From: Adenophora triphylla var. japonica
Lineage: Eukaryota; Streptophyta; Magnoliopsida; Asterales; Campanulaceae
Assembly (NCBI GenBank): GCA_022495995.1
Contig: JAFEMH010000985.1
Span: 260,001 to 324,000 of the forward strand
Direction of reading: 5' to 3'
Length of the DNA: 64,000 nt
The notes under the pieces are model-generated. The model was not told the DNA's origin and did no database searches. It worked only from the letters and a program-made list of their open reading frames with translations. The translations under genes and the position numbers were made by a program. The number at the start of each line of letters is the position of its first letter. Within the stretch, counting starts at the first letter, position 1. Positions 42,811 to 53,065 of the stretch are shown in pieces.

Positions 42811-45458
42811 TGTAACAACCCCAACCCTAGGCATTTATTTTTAATATTATATTAGATGCTTCTAATATTTATATTTATTTTATGTGTTCCATTATGTCTT
42901 TAAATTCTTAATTTAAGATAAATTGGGTGAGAAGTAAGATTTGAATCTTTGGAGAATTTATTGGTCATTAAATTAAAGAAATTTGGGGAAATAATAAAAT
43001 TGGAAATTTATTAAATAGATAAATATTGGAGGAGGTTAAATGAGTGAGTAGGATGAATTATTGGGTAAAGGAATTAAGTTTAAAATTAAAATATTGTGCA
43101 AGCCTTGATTCTAGGTTGATGGGGGCCAAAAGTGCCTTGCTCCTTCTCTTAGTTGACATGTGCCCTCCCCCAATCACCCTCCATATCCGGCCCCCTCCAT
43201 CATCCTCCTCTTACTCCCTTTTCCCTTCTCCTTCATTCACTACACTTCTCCTTCTTCCACTAGAGGAACTCTTTGAATCCTCCATTGAAGCTCCCACTCT
43301 CCAAGCTTTGAAGTCAAGACTTTCTTCATCCAAAATCAAGTCTAGGAGCACCTTTGGAGTTGGATCGCCTAGAGAAAGTCATCAAGTTAGGAAGATCAAT
43401 CTTTCCTTATAAAATCCAAAAGTGAGTTATTATGACTTTCTTTCTTGTATGCTCATGAATGTTTGATATTGTGATTGATTTTTATAATGGTTGTTTAAGG
43501 CTTTAGAAACCTTCTTGGAAGTTGAAGAATGTATTTAAGAAATGGGTGGAGTTAAACTAGGAAATTTAGTTTTAAATGAGGTAAGGGGTTGAATGGGAGC
43601 TTGGTTTGTTTTATAGAAAAATTATGATTTATGGATGTTGAATTGATCTAGGTTTAAGACATGGTTTCATGGAGTTAAATGGGTAGATTGAAGTTAACAA
43701 AGTTGGAAATGTCCCTTTTACTTATAACTTAGAATGATTTTGGTTGGATCCTTGGGATTTTTGAGGAATGGTTGTTGTTCTTTAGCGGTTTTACAAATTA
43801 GGGTGAGGGACGAGTCGTCCCTTGGACAAAGGGAAGTCGTGACCTATAGGGGACGCCGGAGTTCGGTGGGGGGTAATTTGGGGACGAGTCGTGCCACGGG
43901 GACGAGTCGTCCCACAGTCGATTCTCTCACCTCAACTTTATAGCTATTCAAACCTAACCAAACCGGAACCAAAATGAAATCTCTTTAACCTAGATTAAAG
44001 TAGAATACTTTGGCTACATAAGGACATCTTAAGTGATCAAAATGGAATTGTGGAAGTAGTTTAAACATTGTTCCGAAAATGGTTGAGAGGCTTGATTTGT
44101 GACTTCACCAAAATAGTTCCAACTTGGGAAATAGATCTTGAACTTTCATTTAGGTTATTCGATGTTATATAAGAAATATGAAGGAATGGTTATGATACAT
44201 AGTGGCCTTATTTACCCCATATCTTTGGTGAGTAGTTTGCATTAGTGTAGAATCTATAGGTTTCACCATTAAGCTACTTGGTAATTGAACTTGAACCTTC
44301 ATAGGGGCCTTGTACCCTTGTATATGGAAATTGTAGGGTAGGTTAATGATACCTCGTGCCCTTACTTAGTGTTACCTATATACATTGTTGTTGATGTTGT
44401 TTAGTGTGCTCATAAAGCTGTGGCACTTTGATATTGATTGGGCATGAGTATGTACTACCATGTGGCTATTGTTATCCCCTTTGTGGATTTATATTGCTAT
44501 CTTTATGATATTCTATCGTGGTATGTATCCCTACTTTGGATCATACAATGTTTGGTTAAGCAAGTATGTTATTACTGTGCTTAGTTATGTAAATCCAGCT
44601 GGTATTGATTTATTTGTTTGTTGGGCAATGTTATGGATTTATAATGGCACCGAGCCGAGTTCATTATAATTCATACATTGCCGAGTTTGTCCCCTTGCGT
44701 GGGATTTGTGGGCTAGCATCTCCTTTTGAGGTAGATGGTCTAGTTTTCACCGGGATAGGCGTGTGTCCGAGTCCCAGTCTTTGTTATTGTTCATGGTTCC
44801 GGAATCGCTTCATCAAGCTGTTGCTTCTTTGCTCGGATGTGTATATCCTTTTGGAGATAAAACCTTGGCTCGGTATCCTTCTAAGTGTTACTTTATCGTA
44901 CCTATGTGTTGTGATATATTCATGCTTGGTGATCGTTGTTTCCAACCGGTATGGGACGGTTGGCGGCGAAGCCTCTTGGGTTATATGGATATGTCTTTTG
45001 ATGTGTTGCATCTTATATGGCATATTCTTTGCATGCATAATAGCTCATTGAGATTTATTCTCACCCCTCTCCCTTTACTGTTTTAGATTCCGAGACAGGT
45101 GGACCGACCAAGTAAGGGCGGAAAGAAGTTAGGACTTGGTATTTTGGGAATTGTCGGGTTGTATATAAATTGGTGTAGAAAGTGTATTTTTGTAAAATTC
45201 ACTTATGGAGTTTGTATTTATAAATCTTAATTTTATGTTATAACTGTTGTCTTTTTGTAATTAAAACAATTTCTTAATTTTAAAGTTAGTCAACTCTTTC
45301 TCCTTCGTGGAAAAGTATAAAAGTATTTTGAAAGGATAATAACAAGAGTATGTATGTTTGAAAGTTGAATAAAAGTTTTTAAAAGTTTAGGATGTTTGGG
45401 TTAGTTGAGGACGCTCCAGCTCGGAACACGTGTAGGTTTCCGGGTCGGGGTCCTCACA
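42811..45458 (+). repeat. Element 4 3' LTR
   Basis: About 99 percent like 36,696-39,355 by eye. Differences are small clusters, for instance near 43,780-43,800 and 44,930. The palindromes GGGACGAGTCGTCCC are at 43,807-43,821 and 43,899-43,913, and the hairpin is at 44,942-44,963. Confidence 0.93.
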
Positions 45459-46610
45459 ATCTTCAGCCTTTGGGTCCAAGATTTCAGCTTCTTTGGCGTA
45501 GGGTCCCTTTTCAGTTTGTGGCTCAGGTATGGCTGGCCTTTTGTCTGTCCGTGGAGGATTCACTGGGATTTGACCGGAACGTGTCAGAACGTTCACTTCT
45601 GGACTTATGGTTTTGCTTGTCTCTCCTATTTCTGTAGTGGGAGGAGCCTGATTAGCGTAAGGCGCATCGCGCATTTCAATTCGTTCCTTTGTCATAGCCC
45701 TTCTTGAAGCATCAATAGTGGCTTTGAGATCTTCCCAAGACAAAGGGGTTGGATTATCTGGACCTTCGGGCCTTCGGTTGCGGTGCGAAGCTCGTCCCGG
45801 TGATCATGGAGCAAACATTGTCGTGGCCTTGTGCGAGAACTAGGTCAGGAGATTTCTTTGGAGTAGATGACGTAGTAGTCAAACTTTCTGAGGGTTCTCC
45901 AAGGGTTCCGGCGTGAGATCACCGGATTCATACCTCTTTTCGCTTTTGTTGAGAAGATAGCTTCTTCTTTCGTCGAGGACGGCCCTCGTTCATTGCATCC
46001 TGGAATTCCATTTCCGTGACAAGCACTTCTGTCCAATCGCAGACATCCCACCGAGATGTGTTCGTTGTTCGGCGGTGGTACCGGACCTCGGGAGGCTGGA
46101 TGGGCGAGGCTTTCCTCCTGAAGGTCTTGTGGCCTTACGTCATAACCGCATGGCTCGTACGAGGGTAACAGTTGACTTACGGGAGACAATGAGAGAGACG
46201 TTAGAGGCTGTAGGAGCGATCATGACTTGGGAAGCCCCCAGGTAGTTGGGTGGCTAATGTTCGAAGTGGTGCATGGCACCTTCGATCCGAGCTTGTTGCT
46301 CACCTTGGCGTTTCTCAATAGCCATGAGGACCTGCCAAACTTCTTCCAATGTTGGGAAATTTCTTGGGGGTAAGGTCCCGTTCTCATCGTTGTTATCCAA
46401 CCGACTTGGCCATGGGGAATTGATGGGTATCTGGTGACGTAGCTGGGAAGGAGGTAGGACCTTCTTGTTTTGACACCGGAGACGGGTTCCCGGGTACTCT
46501 CGACCACTCTCTCTAGGTTGGAGGGGTGACGGGCAAGGTTTAGACACCGGGAGACGGGTTCCGGGTACTCTCGACCACTCTCTGTTAGCCGGAGGGTGAC
46601 GGGCAAGGTT
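45459..46610 (-). pseudogene. Element 2 gag remnant (right of element 4 insertion)
   Basis: Minus-strand frames give ENGTLPPRNFPTLEEVWQVL near 46,400, EQQARIEGAMHHFEH near 46,270 and, next to the insertion, ISPEVNVLTRSGQIPVNPP with EKGPYAKEAEILDPKAED ending in the ATCTT duplication. The latter joins, across element 4, to the protease frame at 36,695. Much of the central gag, including any zinc knuckle, is missing or unreadable. A tandem duplication containing GACGGGTTCCCGGGTACTCTC occurs as two near-copies at 46,481-46,560. Confidence 0.7.
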
Positions 46611-46706
46611 TAGACACGGGAATGGCCTAACGGGATAAAAGGGGAAAGCTCACGTGGCATGCGGTTTCCATTTCTTTTATTTTCTCGATTTTTTTGTTGT
46701 TTTAAT

Positions 46707-46935
46707 TTACTTAAAACATGTTTTCTCGAGAATCCTAGGTAGGTTGGAAAAGATTGCTCTTCTTTTCGCAACTATGCTAGATCCACGGGTCGTGGAGACC
46801 ATACGTGCGGCTATAAGCCCCTCGTTTTGCACCTGTATTTCGACATCCCGGGGTGGACGGCCCGGGCGAGGGTCCCATAGTGCAAGCGGTTTCCACCGGC
46901 CTAAAAGAAAAAAATCGAACCTAAGGACCAAGCTT
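46707..46935 (-). pseudogene. Conserved pre-gag segment (ORF1-like) of element 2
   Basis: The minus frame reads DPRPGRPPRDVEIQVQNEGL then SSIVAKRRAIFSNLPRI. It is homologous to 11,590-11,850 and 28,110-28,300, and the three copies agree at the VEI, EGLI and VAK positions. Confidence 0.5.
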
Positions 46936-47789
46936 TGTCATGTTCGTTTTGATGCGTTAGCCATGTGAATAGTGAACCGAGCCGGCCACTAAGTCAAGAT
47001 CGGAGTCAAGAGTTCGGCATGACCTCTCCTTACCTTGCTTGCGCGAGGATCTGTGACGTTAGGCGTTGGCTGGTCATATTGTCATGGGCGACGTATCAAA
47101 GGCGTGATGACATGGTGTCATGCGAGCATGGATGTATATCGGGACGGAACATCGTGCAGGTGTAGCTTCGGAAATCAAGATCGAGTCAAGATTTTAGCAT
47201 GACCTTTCATCGCTTTGCTTGCGCAAGGGATCTTGAGTTCCGAGCCTTGACTCGAAAATGGCCGGCATGGTATATGTATCCAGAGTATGACACGGGCGGG
47301 TAAAAACCAACCGAGTGCGGGACAGAGTGTGACTCAAGACTCAAACGTGCGGGGTTGACGCTTGGCTAGGATGGGATGTTTGGAATGATCCCGTGCGCGT
47401 CCAAGAGGCCTAGGAAGACCAAACGGGCTGGCAACCGAGACCACTCCGGGTTGAGGTTGTAGTGTGCGGTGTATCCGAGGCGGCGGTGCGCGTAGCGTGC
47501 GGTGTAACAGGCGGCGGTGTGCGTAGTGTGCGGTGTAACCGAGGCGAGTGCGCGTAGTGTGCGGTCTCTAAAATTCTTTTTCCGAGTAAAACGAAGTTTT
47601 TGAATAATTTTAAATGTATGCACGGATGTATATTGATGCATTTTTTTTATTTTTATTTTTTTGTAAAATAAAAAGTAAAGCACGTGCACACACACACAAC
47701 AGTTAAAGGAAGGGGTAAAATGAAAGTTTGACCCTCATCATCATTTTAAAAATCTTTTGTTTTGTTTAAAAGTTTTTAAAACAAAAATT
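46936..47789 (-). other. Element 2 leader with repeated stem-loops
   Basis: Non-coding and collinear with 11,851-12,663. It carries the same two GCATGACCT-linked hairpins (near 47,035, slightly decayed, and 47,216-47,229) and the GTGCGGTGTAAC repeat (47,463-47,560). Confidence 0.6.
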
Positions 47790-47807
47790 TCCCCAGCGGA
47801 GTCGCCA
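47790..47807 (-). other. tRNA-Arg primer-binding site of element 2
   Basis: Plus text TCCCCAGCGGAGTCGCCA is an exact match to the element 3 site. It is separated by two bases from LTR-C. Confidence 0.85.
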
Positions 47808-47809
47808 AC

Positions 47810-49323
47810 TGAAATAGCCCGGATCCGAGAGGCAGCGCGTTCGCGCCCCGGCATCTGGCATTTGGTCCCCCGCCTCGCGGCGGTTCATTTTTCGTTTCGT
47901 TGGAGGTGTCTCGCCGTTTGTTTTGGCATTTGTAGAGTCGCCACGCCGTTTTTATTAAGCCCAAAACATTGAAAAAGGGCATCAGTTTAAAGATAATTTT
48001 AAACTGTTTTTGTGTGATGAGATTTTGAGTTCGGAGGTCAGATGACTCCTCGGGAAGAGAATATTAGAATATTAGAGCTCACCCGAGTAGCCTCGTAAAA
48101 CGAGTCTTTCGGATACCCCTAATATCCTTTAAATGTTGTGTGTGTGTGTGTGTGCTTTTAAAAATGCATGCTGTATCGGATGTCAACATTGTATGCTATG
48201 TATGGAAATGTATTGAAATAGTAATGGAAGGAAGCCTTACCAATGTTGGTTCGTGTCTGTCTTCCGCTGGGGAGTAGTGTTGGAGGTCGGAGTAGCGTTC
48301 GGTATGGATCGGGATTGCTTCGGGAGGCCGGTTGTACGCGGACGAGTTTTGGCGTGAGTTGAGGTTGTAGGCTGCGTTCGGGCGCAGGTTCGGCGTGCGT
48401 GGGGATCGTCGGGATCACTCGAGCGAGGTTCGGCGTGCGTTGTGGTGGCGAGTCACTCGGGCGGGGATTTCGGCGTGGTTTGGGATCGTCGGGATCACTC
48501 GAGCGAGAGGTTCGGCGTGCGTTGTGGTGGCGGGAGTCACTCGGGCGAGTTTCGGCGTGGTTTGGGATCGCCGGTTTGACTCGGAAAGAGCGGGACACCG
48601 TGGAAAGACCGTGCAAGGCCTCGGAGTACCACGAGGGGCCTCGGTAGTACCTCGAGAGTGCCTCGGGGCAGCGCGGGAGCCGTCTCGGGAGCGCTCGGGG
48701 AGGCTTCGGAGCACCGCGAGGGGCTCGGAAGGCCTCGGAAGGATCCGAAAGGGGCCGGGAATGCCTCGAAAGGACTTAGAGGGAAGCCGAAGGCACAGGG
48801 AGGAAGAGAGAAGTGGGAGGTGTGTGAAAATGAGGAGGGGGAGCCCTCTATTTATAGTGCCGAGATTAGGTGCAAAGAGGTCCGTACGGACCTCACAGTA
48901 ATCCAGTTTTTTGATTTTCCTCGATTTGAGGGAATCTGTGATGATGGAGGAATATTTGCAATTATGGTGTCCCCTGAGCAATAAGGTCCGTACGGACCAT
49001 CTTGCATGCAAAGAGCTCCGTACGGACCAACTAAGCATGTGGGTAATCATTTCTTCCGGGATTTGAGGGAATATTGTGGACTTTAAGGAGATTCAGTAAT
49101 TATGACAACAAAGAGGTCCGTACGGACCAATATTGCTTTCCCAATTTCCTGAAAATTCCCGAAAGGTCCTTTTGTCCCTTTTTATCCCAGGAAGGCTCCT
49201 CCCTTGGTTTGGTTGGGGGTTTAGAGAGGGTTTTGAGTGAGAGGGGTCGTCGAGACTGCGTTGATGAGTCTGCGGTGTTTCCCGTGTGCTTAAAAGGGGG
49301 TGATCCAGATTGGGGTACTTACA
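47810..49323 (-). repeat. LTR-C, 5' LTR of element 2
   Basis: Starts TGAAATAGCCCGG, ends GGGGTACTTACA. It is the same family as LTR-A and LTR-B but diverged at its left end and longer. The U5 hairpin CTCGTAAAACGAG is at 48,092-48,104. A direct repeat of about 90 bp containing TCGTCGGGATCACTCGAGCG occurs at 48,407 and 48,488. The right flank begins GCAGG in Athila gag; the matching duplication should lie left of the window. Confidence 0.9.
48848..49128 (-). promoter_or_regulatory. LTR-C promoter: TATA box with four upstream palindromes
   Basis: CTATAAATAG (minus) is at 48,848-48,857. Palindromes are at 48,879-48,892, 48,985-48,998, 49,015-49,028 (GCTCCGTACGGACC) and 49,115-49,128. The first starts 21 bp from the TATA box and the central pair is 30 bp apart. 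The predicted transcript starts near 48,820 and reads left through pol. Confidence 0.7.
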
Positions 49324-50689
49324 GCAGGGACAACCTCCTAAGAAGTCTACAGAGGAACTTGTTCAATCTTTAGAACAGGTTGTGGGCACTATGAATGGGA
49401 ATTTTCAACAGTTTCAGCAGGAGACAAGGGTTAGTATTTCAAATCTTGAGAAGCATGTGAGCCTGTTAGCAGAGGCGGTCGTGAAAATAGAGGCTGGATA
49501 TGCGGCAAAGTTACCTCCTATAACTGAGCCAATTACTAAGCCATATGTTTGTGCTGTTTATGTGAGGAGGAAAAAGAAAGTTGAGGAAAGTGTGTCTGTG
49601 GAGCTTGAAATGAAAGTTGAGAAGAGAGTTAAGCCAGAGTTGGAGGTGGAGAAGAAGGTGGAAGAGAAAATCCCTTAAGAGAAGTATATTCCACCAGTTG
49701 TTCCTAAGAATGAGCCTGTCCCGCCTTTCCCAGGTGCATTGGCGAGGGACACCTCAAAGGAGTCGGTGAAGCATATGTTTGATACGTTCAAGCGACTTGA
49801 GGTGAATATCCCTTTCTTGGATCTTCTTGCTACTGTTCCAAGATATGCTAATTTTCTTAAGGAGTTATGCACTCCAAAGAGGTCTCCAAAGAAGGGTGAG
49901 TTGAAGAAAGTGAAGATCATGGAGCATGTGTCTGTAGTTTATTAGAAGAAGATGCTAAAGAAATGTAGTGACCCTGGTATGTTTGTCATTCCTATTTCGT
50001 TTGGGAGGAGTAATTTTCATAGAGCCATGCTTGATTCGGGGGCTTCAATTAATGTTATGCCTTATACATTATTTGAAGAACTTAATTTGGGTAAGTTATA
50101 AGACACTAGGGTGGTTATACAATTGGCAGATAAGTCTAATGTATACCCAAGGGGGGTGGTTAGAGATGTTGAGGTGAAGGTTGGTGATCTATTGTTTCCG
50201 GCGGATTTCTTTGTTCTTGATATGGAGACTGATTCTGAGGCTCTCATTCTGTTGGGGAGGCCATTTATGTCTACTTCTGAAACTAAGCCCGATGTGAAGA
50301 AGGGCTCTTTAACTATGGAGTTTGATGGAAAAGCAGTAAGCTTTAATGCGTTTGATGCTAAGAATTTTCCCAAGGATGTGCGTAAGGTTTGTGCCATGAA
50401 TTTGAGTGAGCCAGTTATCAAGGATGGGGCCAAGGTAGATGATGTTTATGTTGAGTCTCGAAAAGTGAAATCGGATGAGAAGAAGAAAGGAGAAGTCCCC
50501 AAGAAAAAGAAAAAGAAAATAAAGGCCAAGAAAAAGGCCACAAAAATTCCTTGTGCTTCACCCGATTTAATCAAGAATAGTACATATGTGTGGAAAGTTG
50601 CGGGTATTTGTGCTCGTGAATGTGCGAGGTGGGATAAGGGAAGAAAAGTTAATGCCAAAAACAAGATGGTCACCTCTAATCCCCATTGA
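49324..50689 (+). pseudogene. Athila gag C-terminus and protease, three in-frame stops
   Basis: One continuous frame runs from the insertion point to TGA at 50,687-50,689, interrupted only by stops at 49,676 (TAA), 49,943 (TAG) and 50,099 (TAA), with no frameshift. Domains in order: gag tail with coiled-coil-like ETRVSISNLEKHVSLLAEAV, a lysine/glutamate-rich linker, ARDTSKESVKHMFDTFKRLE and FLKELCTPKR (Athila gag signature), then protease AMLDSGASINVMPYTLFEEL (DSG active site), VIQLADKSNVYPRGVV, FPADFFVLDM and LILLGRPFM. A lysine-rich tail (KKKKKKIKAKKK) follows. All three stops could come from glutamine codons by a single C-to-T change. Confidence 0.85.
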
Positions 50690-52266
50690 AGTGAGAATCC
50701 GGTCGGGCTAACGACCTTAACCAAATGCACTTATTGGGAGGCAACCCAAGTAGGTATATTTTATTTGCACTATTTATTTGATTTGCTTTGTTTTAAAATC
50801 TGTGTTTTATATGTTTTATTTTATGTCTCGAATCGGTGCTACTAAGGTATTTTGTTGTTGGTGTTTTGTGTAGGAAATTGCGAGTTATGGGAGAGGAGCT
50901 TAACACAAAAATCTTGGGTCTTTTCTTAAAATAAAAAATTGAATTCCTGCCAGCCAGGCGCCAGCCTCACTCTGGACCAGGCGGCCGCCTCAAGCCAAGT
51001 AAGGACACGGCCAAGCTGCTGCAGCCCAGGCGCCAGTCCCAATCCAAGCCAGGCGTCCACCCCAAGCAAGGAGATCACGGTCGAGTTTTTGCCGGCTAGG
51101 CGCCAACCTCGGCTAGGCCATGCGGCCGCCTCACCTGGGGCAACATGGGCCACTCTGCCTCGGCCACCCTTGCTTTCTTGGCCCCATTTTCTCGGCCATG
51201 GCACTACACCTTGGCCAGCCAGCCCAAAACTTCAGCTCCAGTCCTTCTACTTCCAATTAACTGCAGTTTAGCCCTTGAACTTTCATCTTTTGCACTTTGA
51301 TCCCTCATTTTCCCAGATTTTCACTTGGGCCCTGAACTTTCTAGAGCCAATTTGGTCCCTTCTTTCCCCAATTTTGCACTTTGGTCTCTGAACTTTCAAA
51401 CCAAGCTTAACTCCCCCATTTTCTGTTTAATTTCTTTTTGGCCCCTGTACTTTCAAAACACTAGAAAATGGGTCATTATTTGCCCATAATCAATAACAAC
51501 CTGGGAGTAGCTCTAACCAAGGACCAACATGGGGACCAGATTGGTTCCCACCGCCCCAGTAGTCTCGGAAGGTAACCCTATCTCTTATTTGTTTTGTATT
51601 GTTGCATATGGGACTATGCATTGTTTAGTGAGGGGGTGGGGTGTACCTACATATTTTGTGTATAATTTATTTTCAAAAAAAAAAAGAGGGGCTAAGTGAA
51701 AATTCGAAAGGGCGCTTAGGCAAAAGGTAAGGAAGTGAAAGTTTTAAAATTCTTTATATCACCGGAGTAGAGACATAAGGGAGGTTTTGGAGTGTCGGGT
51801 AGGATCATTATTTGGAGTAAGAGGTCCGGATAGTGATGTCTAGGATAGAAACCCTCGTTCACTGTTGGAGTTATAAGGGGAGTTGGTGCTTTCACGAGGT
51901 AGTTTTGTAGGAGGATTAACATTCCTCGACAAAAATTTTGTACGAGGGCGGTCGTAGTGGGAGATAAGTGTGGGGGAAAATTAGGACAGTTTTAGTTTCC
52001 CTTTGCTTTTATGTGTGGGCCTTAGTTCTGATGACCTTATACATGTTGGAGTTTGTATCGAGCTAAGGCCGTATTCTCATATGTTTTTGGGAATTTATAA
52101 GGAGACGGAAGTATGTATACTCCGTATTATGATTGACATACTTGGATTGTTGAATTAGAGGAGATTAGGGGTCATTTTCTTCCCATGCTACCTGTTTAGA
52201 CCGGGGTTTTAGAGTGAGGTTAGGATATTACTCAGGAACGAGTAATGGTCTAAGCGTGGGGGAATT
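50690..52266 (+). other. Athila 3' untranslated region with GC-rich motif cluster and inverted text
   Basis: Holds a cluster of AGGCGCCAGCCTC, AGGCGGCCGCCTC and ATGCGGCCGCCTC motifs (50,950-51,140) like those in the chromovirus LTR and the copia LTR of this window. Then come four to five copies of TTTGGTCCCTGAACTTTC-like text (51,260-51,450). Two GTGTGGGGGA/GCGTGGGGGA purine tracts occur (51,968 and 52,254); the second adjoins the LTR. No open frame of note. Confidence 0.7.
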
Positions 52267-52930
52267 TGATGTGGTGGATTTTATTATATGTAATTTCCTA
52301 TTTTCCTAGACATATTATCCTTATTTTGATGTATCTAGTTTAGAATTGATGTAATTTTGAATAATATGTTAAAGCGAGGTGTTAGTGAGAGTTATTGTAA
52401 TCCGAGGGTATTTTAGTTGTTTTATTTTATATCCGGATGTAATACTCTCGAGGAACCAAAGTCAAGCCCAAAAAGTCAAGATTATGAAGCGGAGGATTGT
52501 TCTACAGAAATCTGAGAAGTCCAGTGACCAAACTGCAAATCTAGAAGTTCAGGGACCAAAATGCAAAAGTGACAATAAGAACATCAATAATCAGCACGCT
52601 TAATTCCAAGGCTTAGTTGACCTCTGTTGCTTGTTGACTTTTTAAAAATCTTTGTTTTTATTATTTTCTTTTCCTTTTGGTATTAGGTTTTTAGGGTGGA
52701 GTATAAATACTCCCTTTTAGAACATTATTAAGGTGGAAGATTATTTTATTTTTAGTTTTTTCTCTCTAGAAAACTTTTGAAATGTGTGTTGTTACATCTC
52801 TTAAGTTATTTTTTTAGTTAATGAAGTCGTTTTTTTAATGATTTATTGCTGAAGATAATTGGGACTTGACTCAAAAATATTAATGTCGTTGGTTATTAGA
52901 AAGTTGATATGCTATTCTGTTCCTAACTCT

Positions 52931-52962
<32 letters not shown>

Positions 52963-53050
52963 CTGGTGAAGTTACTAATCCACATTTGTCCGTCCTATAA
53001 AAATTGTCTTGTACATGGGTATCCAGTTTTAGCTATCATGTGAATGGTAA
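52267..53050 (+). repeat. Athila 3' LTR (end not fixed)
   Basis: Starts TGATGTGGTGG right after the polypurine tract. A good TATA box, TATAAATA, lies at 52,702-52,709. The complement of the 51,260-51,450 text occurs at 52,540-52,570 (AGTTCAGGGACCAAAATGCA). An A22 run at 52,941-52,962 may mark the true end or a later insertion. Without the 5' LTR the boundary is a guess. Confidence 0.55.
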
Positions 53051-53065
53051 GGGAACTAATCCATC

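Larger units (their letters stand above)
36696..45458 (+). mobile_element. Element 4: large non-coding LTR retrotransposon (LARD-like), nested in element 2
   Basis: Near-identical LTRs of about 2.65 kb (36,696-39,355 and 42,811-45,458) flank a 3,455-bp internal region without coding capacity. Target duplication ATCTT is at 36,691-36,695 and 45,459-45,463. The plus orientation follows from a polypurine tract (AAGGGGGAGTGAG, 42,799-42,810) before the right LTR and a decayed tRNA-Met-like primer site after the left one. LTR start TGTAACAACCCC and the GGGACGAATTTTCTTTAAG text before the right LTR are typical of the Tekay/Del chromovirus group, so it is probably a non-autonomous relative. Confidence 0.92.
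14314..49323 (-). mobile_element. Tat-lineage Ty3/gypsy retrotransposon, element 2 (host of nested insertions)
   Basis: The minus-strand order is LTR-C (47,810-49,323), tRNA-Arg primer site, leader, pre-gag segment, gag, protease, intron-like gap, reverse transcriptase, RNase H, integrase (stop at 18,198), then two plus-strand antisense genes. Elements 3 and 4 interrupt it with perfect 5-bp target duplications, and reading frames on both sides of each insertion belong to the same protein. The left end is cut by the CACTA insertion, so its 3' LTR is outside the window. Its right flank is an Athila gag. Without insertions about 13 kb of it is visible. Confidence 0.85.
49324..53050 (+). mobile_element. 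Athila-type Ty3/gypsy element, 3' part (host of element 2)
   Basis: Plus-strand gag end and protease (49,324-50,689), a 3' untranslated region beginning with the Athila-typical TGGGAGGCAACCCAAG (50,737-50,752), polypurine tract GCGTGGGGGAATTT (52,254-52,267) and a 3' LTR from 52,267. Reverse transcriptase, RNase H and integrase are absent, so this copy is deleted or non-autonomous. The 5' half is expected left of the window beyond element 2. The exact LTR end was not determined. Confidence 0.75.
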
